A stretch of DNA of 64,000 nucleotides from Pedobacter zeae (GCF_014196715.1 NZ_JACIEF010000005.1:62001-126000); one strand, 5' to 3'. Shown: positions 8,707 to 16,740, numbered from the stretch's first letter. Made by a program: numbers and translations. The notes: generated by a model not told the origin, from the sequence alone.

Positions 8707-8709
8707 CGA

Positions 8710-8862
8710 ATGAGAGCTGCACTTTTAATTTTAGGTATTGTCCTCTTTATAGCAGGGCCGGCCGCAAAGATATACCATCTTGATCATGCTAATCATTATA
8801 TGATCGCCTCCGGGTTGGGGCTGGTTATGATTACAGTAATGGCTTTTATCAAAAAGAAATAA
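8710..8862 (+). CDS. Small membrane protein directly downstream of kup
   Basis: A 50-codon frame starts with ATG 3 bases after the kup stop and ends at 8862, just before a strong terminator. The product has two hydrophobic segments, about residues 2-17 and 30-45, joined by a short charged hairpin (K-I-Y-H-L-D-H) and ends in a lysine run (F-I-K-K-K), consistent with a two-span inner-membrane protein with cytosolic C-terminus. The frame has no low-complexity origin and the tight spacing suggests translational coupling. The K-I-Y-H-L-D-H hairpin recalls small GldL-like membrane proteins of Bacteroidota, but I cannot assign a function. A helper or regulator of Kup is an inference from position. 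Confidence 0.6.
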   Translation: MRAALLILGIVLFIAGPAAKIYHLDHANHYMIASGLGLVMITVMAFIKKK

Positions 8863-8865
8863 ATC

Positions 8866-8900
8866 AAATCCTCTTTCAGTTTAAGAAAGGGGATTTTTTT
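8866..8900 (+). terminator. Rho-independent terminator after kup operon
   Basis: A 12-base stem (8866-8877 with 8885-8896, one G-T pair) with a 7-base loop is followed by a T-run. It closes the kup and small membrane protein transcript. Confidence 0.8.
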
Positions 8901-9438
8901 ATAGATGGAATTTATCTTTATCCCATTTGCTGGGATTATTGATAATATAGTTAGAGATATTCTGATATGCTCTTTGATTGCGAATAATGTGTTCGTAATA
9001 ATTGCGCTGCCAAAGCTTTCCCATTATTTTATTGTGCGATTTGAATAATTGCAAACATGCATTTGAAACAATTGATTTATATGCTCCAATGATATTTGCA
9101 ATTGTCGGGGCGACCCTTGCGGTCGCCCGGTTATCTTCTTCTTTGGCGACCGCAAGGGTCGCCCCGACATCAGATAAGATTATAATGCCGTGCATGTGAT
9201 TCGGCATAATCTGAAAAACATCGAGTTCGAAATTTGAAAATCTATCAGATAAACTAATCCATTCATTGTAAGCGATTTTTCCTGATTCATTTAAAATCAT
9301 CTTATCGTCTACTATCTTTCCAAATCTATGAAGCCTATCTTCACAGCAGATGGTGATAAAATAGGCACCCGCTTTTGAATAATCATAACCCTTTAACCTG
9401 ATCGATCTTCTGTTGTGTATTAAAGGATTGTACTTCAT
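8899..9438 (-). CDS. REP-associated tyrosine transposase (RAYT, Y1_Tnp family)
   Basis: This 179-residue protein is a single Y1/HUH transposase domain of the RAYT group. It begins with the typical N-R-R-S-I-R-L-K-G-Y-D-Y and A-G-A-Y-F-I-T-I-C segments, has the metal-binding H-M-H motif at residues 81-83 in I-M-P-N-H-M-H-G-I, and a candidate catalytic Tyr120 in A-Y-K-S. RAYTs are usually single-copy, domesticated relatives of IS200/IS605 that nick and spread REP palindromes. Residues about 90-112 (V-G-A-T-L-A-V-A ... R-A-T-A-R-V-A-P-T) are encoded by a REP-like palindrome at 9103-9169 that keeps the frame. The gene ends beneath the kup terminator and is not part of a neighbour operon. Confidence 0.9.
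   Translation of the reverse strand: MKYNPLIHNRRSIRLKGYDYSKAGAYFITICCEDRLHRFGKIVDDKMILNESGKIAYNEWISLSDRFSNFELDVFQIMPNHMHGIIILSDVGATLAVAKEEDNRATARVAPTIANIIGAYKSIVSNACLQLFKSHNKIMGKLWQRNYYEHIIRNQRAYQNISNYIINNPSKWDKDKFHL
9103..9169. repeat. REP-like palindrome inside the RAYT gene
   Basis: Two perfect 25-base arms (9103-9127 and 9145-9169) of GC-rich sequence starting TGTCGGGGCGACCCTTGCGG flank a 17-base spacer. The GC content of the arms is far above the surrounding gene. The palindrome is in frame and codes for an inserted peptide between the HUH motif and the catalytic tyrosine. Confidence 0.85.
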
Positions 9439-9443
9439 GATAT

Positions 9444-11393
9444 CTAAACCTCGGTTTGTGCCAGCTTACTGTGCCGGTAACCGTAAGCAAAGTAAACCAC
9501 AAGCCCCACAACCAGCCATATACCAAAACCGATCCAGTTGGAGATGCCGAGTTCGCACATCATATACAAGCAGCTGATCAATCCCAAAACGGGGATTAAC
9601 GATAGGTTTTTAGTGATGCAATAATAATTGATTACCACGCAGATGATCAAAAAGATCCACATTGGAATTTTGTGTTTAAACAGGCCCCAGCCACTTTCAT
9701 ATTTCTTCTCTGCCGGTACTTTTGAAGCAGAGATAAACTGCTCGTAACGATCGGCCGGTAATGCACTCAAGTAAGATTCTGCATCAACTTTATCTTCATT
9801 GATGATCTGCGGAGCTGCATGTTTAACAATTTCCTCTTTTACAATTTTCAGTTCATCACCGTTTAAAGAAGTAACAAAAGTTACCGTTTGGATGGTTTTA
9901 GGCGAATTGAAAAAGAATGCTTTGGTTTCTTTACCATATTGTGTAAAAGCAAAAGCAATGGCTGCGGCAAAAGCAACCGGAACGATAAACTTGCTGTTGA
10001 TGTAAGGGATTTTAAACTTTCCACGCTGCACATCAGGCCTGTTCTGCAGCACTAAAACACCTGCGCAAACCAAAACAAAAGCGAATAAGGTACCAATAGA
10101 GCAAAGATCGGTAACAATGGTGAGGTTCATAAACAAAGACGGAACGGCTACTACAAAGCCAACCACGATGGTGGCAAATGAAGGTGTTTTGTATTTTGGG
10201 TGGATTTTCGAAAAGGATTTTGGTAATAATCCGTCTCTGCTCATGCTCATCCAGATGCGTGGCTGACCCATCTGGAAAACCAAAAGCACACTTGCCATGG
10301 CAAAAACAGCACTCACGGCAATTATACCGCTCATCAGTTTTAAATCAATCTGATCGAAAACAAAGGCCAGTGGATCGCCAACCGCCAAGGTATCAGATTT
10401 AACAATACCTGTTAAAACCAGGGCGATGGCTACATATAACAAGGTACAGATGATAATGGCCCACATCATGCCTCGGGGGAGATCGCGCTGCGGATTTTTA
10501 CATTCTTCAGCAGTTGTAGAAATGGCATCGAAGCCGATATAGGCAAAGAATACTGCTGAAACACCTTTTAATATCCCTGAAACACCGTTAGGAGCAAATG
10601 GATTCCAATTTTTGGTGTCGACATAAAATATACCAACCGCCAAAACCAACAGGATTACGGCCAGTTTTACCACTACCATGGCGTTGCTGGCGTTACGGCT
10701 TTCCTTCATGCCGCGGTAAATCAACCAGGTGATTAAAATGATAATGCCCAAAGCCGGGATATCTGCAACAAGGTGAAAACCACCTATTTGTGGTGCCGTA
10801 AGCCAGGCGTTATTGGCCAGCGCAGTGGCAGGATCTAAAGCCGAAAGACTTTTTCCTGCGGCTAATAATGCTTCAGCATGTTTGTGCCCGTTATAGGCAC
10901 TTAAGTAATCCATGGTCATCCAATCGGGCACATGGATGCCATCTATGCCGAGGAAAGGTATTTTTATAGTGGAGAGTAGTCCCGTAAAATAATCAGACCA
11001 GGATATGGCTACGGTAATGTTCCCGATGGAGTATTCCATAATGAGCGACCAGCCGATAATCCAGGCAACCAGTTCTCCAAAGGCAACATAAGAATAGGTA
11101 TAGGCACTGCCCGAAACAGGAACCATCGAAGCGAATTCTGCATAGGCAAAAGCGGCAAAACTACAGGCCACTGCTGTAAAAATAAACAAAAAGATTACGG
11201 CCGGACCGCCATCGGCACTTGCTTTACCTATCGTACTAAAAATACCAGCACCAATAATTGCTGCAATACCAAAAGCTGTTAAGTCGCGAACACCTAGTGT
11301 TTTATGTAACGTATTTTCATGGTCGCCATAGCCTTTTGCTGCATCTTGTAATATTTTGGAAATGGATTTCTTTCTGAATAGTTTTTCGAACAT
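9444..11393 (-). CDS. APC-family amino acid permease (CAT-like)
   Basis: This 649-residue inner-membrane protein belongs to the APC superfamily, near the cationic amino acid transporter group. The TM1 signature G-I-A-A-I-I-G-A-G-I-F-S-T-I-G is at about residues 42-56 and a further 11-13 membrane segments follow. Two soluble insertions are unusual for bacterial members: about residues 130-185, between early membrane segments, and about 490-565, a charged stretch with E-E-I-V-K-H and Y-L-S-A-L-P-A-D-R-Y-E-Q-F before the last three spans. The substrate is not readable. A second CAT-like paralogue lies at 48341-49849 and lacks the second insert. A TAnnTTTG element sits 20 bases upstream. Confidence 0.9.
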   Translation of the reverse strand: MFEKLFRKKSISKILQDAAKGYGDHENTLHKTLGVRDLTAFGIAAIIGAGIFSTIGKASADGGPAVIFLFIFTAVACSFAAFAYAEFASMVPVSGSAYTYSYVAFGELVAWIIGWSLIMEYSIGNITVAISWSDYFTGLLSTIKIPFLGIDGIHVPDWMTMDYLSAYNGHKHAEALLAAGKSLSALDPATALANNAWLTAPQIGGFHLVADIPALGIIILITWLIYRGMKESRNASNAMVVVKLAVILLVLAVGIFYVDTKNWNPFAPNGVSGILKGVSAVFFAYIGFDAISTTAEECKNPQRDLPRGMMWAIIICTLLYVAIALVLTGIVKSDTLAVGDPLAFVFDQIDLKLMSGIIAVSAVFAMASVLLVFQMGQPRIWMSMSRDGLLPKSFSKIHPKYKTPSFATIVVGFVVAVPSLFMNLTIVTDLCSIGTLFAFVLVCAGVLVLQNRPDVQRGKFKIPYINSKFIVPVAFAAAIAFAFTQYGKETKAFFFNSPKTIQTVTFVTSLNGDELKIVKEEIVKHAAPQIINEDKVDAESYLSALPADRYEQFISASKVPAEKKYESGWGLFKHKIPMWIFLIICVVINYYCITKNLSLIPVLGLISCLYMMCELGISNWIGFGIWLVVGLVVYFAYGYRHSKLAQTEV

Positions 11394-11413
11394 CTTTTAT
11401 TTGATTGTTTCTT

Positions 11414-11421
11414 CAAACTTA
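11414..11421 (-). promoter_or_regulatory. Candidate -7 promoter element for permease gene
   Basis: The minus strand reads TAAGTTTG, 20 bases upstream of the permease ATG. No convincing -33 element was identified. Confidence 0.4.
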
Positions 11422-11594
11422 TAAAAAGTTTGGCTAAAAACGTTTAAAGCCACATATAATTTTCGTTGCAGGTTATTCAGAGTTCCAAATCCATTCAAGA
11501 TCGGATAATTATCGATTTAAAGTCAAAAACCGCAATTATTTGGCTTGAATAAGCCTTTGTTTGATTCGCATAATTTTAACTTTTCTGATAGTGT

Positions 11595-11602
11595 TAATTT
11601 TG
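11595..11602 (+). promoter_or_regulatory. Candidate -7 promoter element for MFS gene
   Basis: TAATTTTG matches TAnnTTTG and lies 80 bases upstream of the MFS transporter ATG, which would leave a leader of roughly 75 bases. The intergenic gap of 289 bases between the divergent permease and MFS genes is otherwise AT-rich without clear features. Confidence 0.4.
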
Positions 11603-11682
11603 CCTTAATTAATTAACAGGTTGATGCGGAGTGTTTAAAAACCTGTTTGATTGGAATATTAAATTATAATTAACATATCATT

Positions 11683-12903
11683 ATGAATACGAGCACTGTA
11701 CCAATAAAATACATTAAAGAGCGTAACCAGGGCATTGCCACTATACTGGCTTTTGCACTGCTCCCGATTTCCGGTTTTGCCACTGATATTTATATCCCTT
11801 CCTTACCCGATATGGCGGGAGCTATACAGGTATCCAATGTTCAGGTTCAGCTTACGTTAAGCATCTTTCTCATCAGTTACGGCGTTTCGCAGCTTTTTAT
11901 CGGGAGTGTGCTCGATAGTTTCGGACGTTACAAAATCTGTCTTTATGCCCTGTTGGTTTTTGCAGCTGCCAGTATTGTTATTGCCACCAGTCATAACATT
12001 TATCTCATATATTTCATGCGTGTAATCCATGGGATTACCGTAGCAGCTATCGTAGTGGCGAAAAGGGCATACTTTGTGGATCTTTTTGAAGGCGACCGGT
12101 TAAAAAATTACCTGAGTCTGTTTTCTATCATCTGGAGTACCGGACCAATTGTTGCACCGTTTATAGGCGGTTACCTGCAGACTGCTTTTGGATGGGAATC
12201 GAATTTTTATTTTTTGGCCGGTTTTGCGCTTGTTTTTGCTTTATTGGAGACGATATTCAGCGGAGAAACCTTAAAGCATTTTACCGATTTTCAATTGAAA
12301 AAAATTGCAAGGATCTATGTCCAAATGATCAGAACCACCAGTTTTACACTGGGTATTGTGATGTTGGGTTTAGCGTATTGTATGGTAATGGTCTACAATA
12401 TGACGGGTCCTTTTATCATCGAACACCATTTGAATTTCTCCCCGATTGTGACTGGTTACAGCTCCCTGTTTTTGGGTTTCGCCTGGATGGTTGGTGGTTT
12501 TATTGGTAAAGCAACAATTAACAGGCCCTTCTTTAAAAGGTTAATGATCAATTCAGTATTACAGCTGGCGTTTGTCGTTTTAATGATCCTGAGCTTAAAC
12601 TTCGTATCCAACCTTTGGTCGTTAATTTTCTTTGCTTTTATTATCCATGTTGGTGCAGGCTATACCTTTAACAATTACTTTACTTTTTGCTTAGGTAAAT
12701 TTCCTAAAAATGCGGGGATTGCAGGTGGCTTAACAGGTGGGTTTACCTATGTGATCGTTTCTGTGTTGAGTTATGGTATTGTAAACCTGATCCCTGCAAA
12801 AGACGAGCGTAATTTAAGCTACAGTTACCTGGTTATGATCATTATATCGCTGGTGGTAATGTTTATGATTTTGAAGTTGAGAAAAAAAGATGCGGTAAAT
12901 TAA
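11683..12903 (+). CDS. MFS transporter, Bcr/CflA-like drug exporter
   Basis: This 406-residue protein has 12 predicted membrane segments and the features of the DHA1 Bcr/CflA group: an early S-G-F-A-T-D-I-Y-I-P-S-L-P-D-M loop at about residues 30-45, a motif A-like G-S-V-L-D-S-F-G-R-Y-K loop after TM2 near 75-86, and the W-S-T-G-P-I-V-A-P-F-I-G-G-Y segment in TM5 near 150-163. The family exports drugs, dipeptides or metabolites in exchange for protons. It is a single-gene unit, divergent from the permease gene and convergent with the M3 peptidase gene. The substrate is not evident. Confidence 0.88.
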   Translation: MNTSTVPIKYIKERNQGIATILAFALLPISGFATDIYIPSLPDMAGAIQVSNVQVQLTLSIFLISYGVSQLFIGSVLDSFGRYKICLYALLVFAAASIVIATSHNIYLIYFMRVIHGITVAAIVVAKRAYFVDLFEGDRLKNYLSLFSIIWSTGPIVAPFIGGYLQTAFGWESNFYFLAGFALVFALLETIFSGETLKHFTDFQLKKIARIYVQMIRTTSFTLGIVMLGLAYCMVMVYNMTGPFIIEHHLNFSPIVTGYSSLFLGFAWMVGGFIGKATINRPFFKRLMINSVLQLAFVVLMILSLNFVSNLWSLIFFAFIIHVGAGYTFNNYFTFCLGKFPKNAGIAGGLTGGFTYVIVSVLSYGIVNLIPAKDERNLSYSYLVMIIISLVVMFMILKLRKKDAVN

Positions 12904-13034
12904 AACAGCTGGATTTCAGGCTTAAATCAAAGTTGTATCATCAAAACAATTGCCGTCTTGAGGGATGATTTATGGTATAAAATCAATAGGGGTGGCAGGG
13001 GAGCCCTACGGTATTGGTCTTCTCGAAAAATCGC

Positions 13035-13070
13035 CATTGCGAGAAGGAAAGACGAAGCCCTATCGCAATG
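13035..13070. repeat. REP-like element with CATTGCGA / TCGCAATG ends
   Basis: An 8-base inverted repeat CATTGCGA (13035-13042) and TCGCAATG (13063-13070) encloses GAAGG...GACGAAGC sequence. It resembles the dispersed CATTGCGAG...GACGAAGC elements seen in many bacterial genomes. The flanks (about 12955-13080) look like decayed parts of the same element. Confidence 0.6.
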
Positions 13071-13099
13071 ACTCAACGATATGGCCTTTTTGTTTTTTG

Positions 13100-13124
13100 A
13101 GGGGAAAACCTTCGGTCTTCCCCT
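13100..13124. terminator. Hairpin between convergent MFS and M3 genes
   Basis: An 11-base stem (13100-13110 with 13114-13124, one mismatch) with a 3-base loop lies between the two converging genes. It lacks a long T-run on either strand, so its role as terminator is likely but not certain. Confidence 0.45.
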
Positions 13125-13137
13125 TTAAAGCTGTTAA

Positions 13138-14844
13138 TTATCCCAGTTTCTCCAGCTCCGATTTCACAAAACCTGCAAGTTCTTTTACGTAATCTGCACT
13201 GAAATCAAATTTGATACCTGCGGTTTCGTATATTTCATTCATAGGCCTGGTGTAACCCAAAGAAAGTGCAGCAAGGTATTGTTCCAGGGCTTTTTCAGGA
13301 TTTTCTTTATAATTTTTCCAAACGGCAATGGCGCCTAATTGTGCAATGGCATATTCGATGTAATAAAAAGGTACTTCAAACAAATGAAGTTGTTTCTGCC
13401 ACACGTTACCAAATTGCTGTTCTAAATCCGTCCAATCGGCAAAGCCTGCACCAAAACGCTTATAAATCTGCTTGAAGGTTTCCTCTCTGTCTGCAGCAGT
13501 ATGGTTTGGGTTGGTATAAATCCAGTGCTGGAACTGATCAATTACCGCTACCCATGGCAACGTTTTTAACACATCGGCCAATTGTTCTTTTTTTGCGCGG
13601 ATTAAGTCTTCTTCATTATCAAAGTAAACCTCCCATTTGTCCATAGAGATCAGCTCCATACTCATTGAGGCGAGTTCGGCCACTTCTGACGGGCAGTGTT
13701 TAAAATCGTTCAATTCTAAATTGGCCGTTAAGAACGTATGCACGGCATGACCACCCTCATGTACCATTGTGGTTAAATCGCGTAGTGAGTTTGCCGAGTT
13801 CATAAAAATAAACGGTGCACCGGTTTCGGCCAAAGGATAGTTGTAACCACCCGGGGCTTTACCTTTTCTGCTCTCTACATCAAAAAGGTTGTTGGCTTTC
13901 ATGGTTGCCAGTTTTTCGCCCAGTTTTTTGTCTATTGCATTAAAGCAGGCAATACTTTTATCAATCAGTTCTTCACCATTGTTAAAAGGTTTTAAAGCTG
14001 GTTTACCACTTATGCTAACCTCCATATCCCAGGGCTTTAATACCTTTAAACCCAATGCTTCGCGACGTTTTTCGGCCTGTTCTTTTAAAATCGGAACAAT
14101 TTCTTTCTCAATTGCATTCGCAAAGTCATAACAGTCCTGCGGAGTATAATCGAAACGGCCCAAAGCCTGGAACATGTAATCGCGATAGTTTTCAAAACCT
14201 GCGTTTAAGGCAACCTGGTTACGCAATTTAATCAGTTCATCAAAAAGAATGTTTAAATCATCTTTATCAACCAAACGGCGTTGTTGGATAGTTCTCCATG
14301 CGTTTTCGCGTACCTCACGGTTTAAATCTTTAATAAAGATCGAAGCCTGTTCCAAAGTGTATTCCTGCCCGTTAATCTGGACGCTCATGGCTCCGGTTGT
14401 ACTTTGGTATTTTTGTTGTTTTACCTGCAGCTCAGTGAAAAGCTCAATGTTTTCCTCGCGGTAAAGCTCAAGTGCTTTTTTAATTGCACGGCTGTAAACA
14501 AAATATTTTTCTTTATCCAGGTCATCCATAAACGGACTTTCTGCAAACTTTTTATTCAGCTCGTTGGCTAAAGGGGAAATTTTAGGTTCTATTTCTGTTG
14601 CAAAGTATTGGAAATTTTTAACCAGTTCTTCATTGGCCGTATCGCAGCTCATTTTAATGTATCTCCAGGCAAAATCTTCTTCCAAAGCTGCTTCCAGTTC
14701 AGAACGGTCTTTAAGCCATTGCTCCAACTTGGCAGTACTGTTTAGTTCGCGGTGCTGCAGTTCGGTAAAAAGGGGCTCTAAATTTTCCCAGGTAATGGTT
14801 AATTCCTGCGGAATATATTTTCTCGGTTTCTTGGTGATGATCAT
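13138..14844 (-). CDS. M3 family oligoendopeptidase (PepF-like)
   Basis: This 568-residue cytosolic zinc peptidase has the thermolysin-type motif H-E-G-G-H at residues 362-366 (H-E-x-x-H with both zinc His and the catalytic Glu), followed about 25 residues later by the E-V-A-E-L-A-S-M-S-M-E segment that supplies the third zinc ligand. The helical N-terminal region of about 200 residues is that of the M3 oligoendopeptidase F group, which cleaves peptides of roughly 5-20 residues during peptide turnover. Length matches the family. There is no signal peptide. It is transcribed toward the MFS gene and stands alone, although the UbiA gene follows upstream on the same strand. Confidence 0.93.
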   Translation of the reverse strand: MIITKKPRKYIPQELTITWENLEPLFTELQHRELNSTAKLEQWLKDRSELEAALEEDFAWRYIKMSCDTANEELVKNFQYFATEIEPKISPLANELNKKFAESPFMDDLDKEKYFVYSRAIKKALELYREENIELFTELQVKQQKYQSTTGAMSVQINGQEYTLEQASIFIKDLNREVRENAWRTIQQRRLVDKDDLNILFDELIKLRNQVALNAGFENYRDYMFQALGRFDYTPQDCYDFANAIEKEIVPILKEQAEKRREALGLKVLKPWDMEVSISGKPALKPFNNGEELIDKSIACFNAIDKKLGEKLATMKANNLFDVESRKGKAPGGYNYPLAETGAPFIFMNSANSLRDLTTMVHEGGHAVHTFLTANLELNDFKHCPSEVAELASMSMELISMDKWEVYFDNEEDLIRAKKEQLADVLKTLPWVAVIDQFQHWIYTNPNHTAADREETFKQIYKRFGAGFADWTDLEQQFGNVWQKQLHLFEVPFYYIEYAIAQLGAIAVWKNYKENPEKALEQYLAALSLGYTRPMNEIYETAGIKFDFSADYVKELAGFVKSELEKLG

Positions 14845-14881
14845 GTTTAATTTAAATTGTTGAATGATAGAATTAGGGATT

Positions 14882-14918
14882 GATTGAATGTTTCAGGTTA
14901 AACACCAAACATTCAATC
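14882..14918. repeat. Perfect 12-base inverted repeat, word type
   Basis: GATTGAATGTTT (14882-14893) and AAACATTCAATC (14907-14918) flank a 13-base loop in the gap between the M3 and UbiA genes. Related words (TTGAATGATAG, CAATCATCC) surround it. On the minus strand it would follow the UbiA gene, but there is no T-run. Confidence 0.6.
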
Positions 14919-14943
14919 ATCCAAAACTCAAAATCCATTCATT

Positions 14944-15801
14944 TTATTTATGTCTCAAATACGCGTCTATTAAAAAGCAAATGGCAAATACCACCGAAGC
15001 ATAGCCGTTTAAGGTTTGAAATGCCCGGTTTACCTTGCTGATATCGTTTGGTTTTACCAGCAGGTGCTGATAAATCAGCATCGAACAGAAAAATACTATA
15101 CCTACATAATAAACCCAGCTAAATTCGGTAAAGAATACAGGTAAAATTACGCAGGCTGCCGATAATACATGCAATAAAACCGAAACGTTCAGAGCATTTT
15201 TTATGCCAAGAGCCGATGGAATAGAATGTAAATTTTCTTCGCGGTCGAAATCTTCATCCTGCAAGGCATAAATGATATCGAAACCGCTTACCCAGAACAA
15301 TACGGTTAAGGAATATAAAACCGGCACTAAAGCAAACTGACCGGTTACGGCAATGTACGCACCTATTGGTGCCAACGATAAGCCTAGCCCTAACACCAGG
15401 TGGCAAAGTGCTGTAAACCTTTTGGTATAGCTGTAAAATAATATCACAAACAGGGCTACTGGCGATAGATAGAAACAAAGCGGGTTAATGAAATAAGTGG
15501 CAACGGCAAACAATATGCAATTGATAATAACAAAAGTAAGCGCTTCTTTTGCCGAAACTTTCCCTGCCGGGATATCGCGCATTTTGGTGCGCGGGTTTTT
15601 GGCATCGATATTCCGGTCGAGGTAGCGGTTAAAAGCCATGGCCGAGTTACGGGCAAAAACCATGCACAGCAAAACTAAAATCAATTTATACCATGAAAAT
15701 GGATTTTCGGTAGTGGTTACACCCAGAAAAAAACCAATCATGGCAAAAGGCAATGCAAAAACCGAATGTGCAAATAATACGAGTGAAAAATATTTTTTCA
15801 T
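14944..15801 (-). CDS. UbiA-family prenyltransferase (4-hydroxybenzoate polyprenyltransferase-like)
   Basis: This 285-residue integral membrane protein has the two Asp-rich motifs of UbiA prenyltransferases: N-R-Y-L-D-R-N-I-D at about residues 58-66 and Y-A-L-Q-D-E-D-F-D at about 178-186, each binding the diphosphate of the prenyl donor through magnesium. Eight to nine membrane segments are visible. It is a UbiA-like 4-hydroxybenzoate polyprenyltransferase-type sequence; because Bacteroidota use menaquinone, this type is often assigned to the futalosine-type menaquinone pathway (MqnP), which I cannot confirm here. ubiE, the menaquinone methyltransferase, lies 950 bases away on the other strand. 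EngB is upstream on the same strand. Confidence 0.85.
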   Translation of the reverse strand: MKKYFSLVLFAHSVFALPFAMIGFFLGVTTTENPFSWYKLILVLLCMVFARNSAMAFNRYLDRNIDAKNPRTKMRDIPAGKVSAKEALTFVIINCILFAVATYFINPLCFYLSPVALFVILFYSYTKRFTALCHLVLGLGLSLAPIGAYIAVTGQFALVPVLYSLTVLFWVSGFDIIYALQDEDFDREENLHSIPSALGIKNALNVSVLLHVLSAACVILPVFFTEFSWVYYVGIVFFCSMLIYQHLLVKPNDISKVNRAFQTLNGYASVVFAICFLIDAYLRHK

Positions 15802-15810
15802 TTATTGATA

Positions 15811-15895
15811 ATGATTAACTATTCTTATTGATTAGTGGTTAATAGGCGGTGGTTAATGGCAGATTGCAAAATACCAATGAACCAATGACCATTAA
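15811..15895. repeat. Intergenic word repeat (GATTAGTGGTTAATxGG type)
   Basis: The gap between UbiA and EngB genes is composed of repeated words such as GATTAACTATT, GATTAGTGGTTAATAG, GGTGGTTAATGG and ACCAATGAACCAATGACCATT. The last words are the approximate complement of the first, giving arms that could pair. Related words occur at 19121-19248, 28860-28920, 41600-41695 and 52250-52300. Confidence 0.55.
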
Positions 15896-15898
15896 GTT

Positions 15899-16522
15899 TT
15901 AAAACCGTTTATAATCTGTAGGAACTACAAAATCTTTATTTACTTCATAAATAAAATTCAGTACCTCGTCTTTACCAATACCTTTTTCGGCCGAAGTAAT
16001 GAAAGTTGCCGGAATTTCTTCAAAAAACTCACCTAATTTGCGCTTAAAGCCAACCACATTTTTTTGTGTGGTGGTCATACCCTGTTTGTCGGCTTTGGTA
16101 AAAATCAACGAAAAGGGGATTTGCCTTTCGCCCAGCCAGTAGCAAAATTCAATGTCAATCTGTTGCGGTTCCAAGCGGCTATCGATCAATACAAAAACGC
16201 ATTGCAAACTTTCCCTTTTCGTAATATAGGCACGGATAAATTTTTCCCATTTTTCTCTGCTGGTTTTTGAAACCCTGGCATAACCATAACCCGGCAGATC
16301 GACAATATACCAGGCTTCGTTAATCAAAAAGTGATTAATGAGCTGTGTTTTTCCCGGCCGTTGCGAGGTTTTGGCCAAACCATGCTGATTAACCAACATA
16401 TTAATTAAAGAGGATTTACCTACATTAGAACGACCAATAAAAGCATACTCAGGCAATATAGGCGGCGGCAGGGCCGAAACCTGGGTGTTGCTGCATACAA
16501 ATGCTGCTGTTTTGATAACCAT
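15899..16522 (-). CDS. engB: Ribosome biogenesis GTPase EngB (YihA/YsxC)
   Basis: This 207-residue GTPase helps assemble the large ribosomal subunit. The P-loop G-R-S-N-V-G-K-S at residues 30-37, the G2 region with the conserved Thr near K-T-S-Q-R-P-G-K-T-Q, the G3 motif D-L-P-G-Y-G-Y-A at 75-82 and the G4 motif T-K-A-D near 141 are all present, followed by the G5-like T-S-A segment. Length matches the family. A TAnnTTTG element ends only 4 bases before the ATG, so the mRNA may have no 5-prime leader. It is divergent from ubiE across a repeat-filled gap. Confidence 0.96.
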   Translation of the reverse strand: MVIKTAAFVCSNTQVSALPPPILPEYAFIGRSNVGKSSLINMLVNQHGLAKTSQRPGKTQLINHFLINEAWYIVDLPGYGYARVSKTSREKWEKFIRAYITKRESLQCVFVLIDSRLEPQQIDIEFCYWLGERQIPFSLIFTKADKQGMTTTQKNVVGFKRKLGEFFEEIPATFITSAEKGIGKDEVLNFIYEVNKDFVVPTDYKRF

Positions 16523-16526
16523 AGTG

Positions 16527-16534
16527 CAAAGGTA
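16527..16534 (-). promoter_or_regulatory. -7 promoter element overlapping the engB start region
   Basis: The minus strand reads TACCTTTG and ends 4 bases before the engB ATG. Transcription would begin at or next to the start codon, giving a leaderless mRNA. The upstream side is the AGTCCGAAGT word repeat. Confidence 0.6.
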
Positions 16535-16541
16535 GGGTTTT

Positions 16542-16730
16542 GAGTCCGAAGTCCGAAGTGCTTAGTCCGAAGTTCAAAATGCCAAATGCATAGTGGCGTA
16601 AAAATTAAAAACAAATCTTTAATTTGATTATAGGTTTCTTTCCTAGCATGCAAAATGTTAAGTTTCTTCTTAAACGTGTAAACTTTGAAATTAGACTTCT
16701 GACTCCGGACTAAAGACTCCCGACTTTTTA
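16542..16730. repeat. Divergent gap flanked by inverted AGTCCG word repeats
   Basis: The engB-ubiE divergent gap has at its left end GAGTCCGAAGTCCGAAGTG and a further AGTCCGAAGT (16542-16573), and at its right end GACTTCTGACTCCGGACT and GACTCCCGACT (16693-16727), the complement of the left words. Each arm touches the -7 promoter element of the gene next to it. The middle is AT-rich and without visible structure. Confidence 0.7.
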
Positions 16731-16732
16731 CC

Positions 16733-16740
16733 TATCTTTG
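16733..16740 (+). promoter_or_regulatory. -7 promoter element of ubiE-porT
   Basis: TATCTTTG matches TAnnTTTG and lies 9 bases upstream of the ubiE ATG at 16750. The region upstream is occupied by the GACTCCGGACT word repeat and no TTG -33 element is seen. Confidence 0.6.

Noticed and set aside
12965-13192. Plus-strand frame of 75 codons between MFS and M3 genes
   Set aside because: It is made of the CATTGCGA-type repeat and the converging hairpin and runs into the antisense of the M3 gene.
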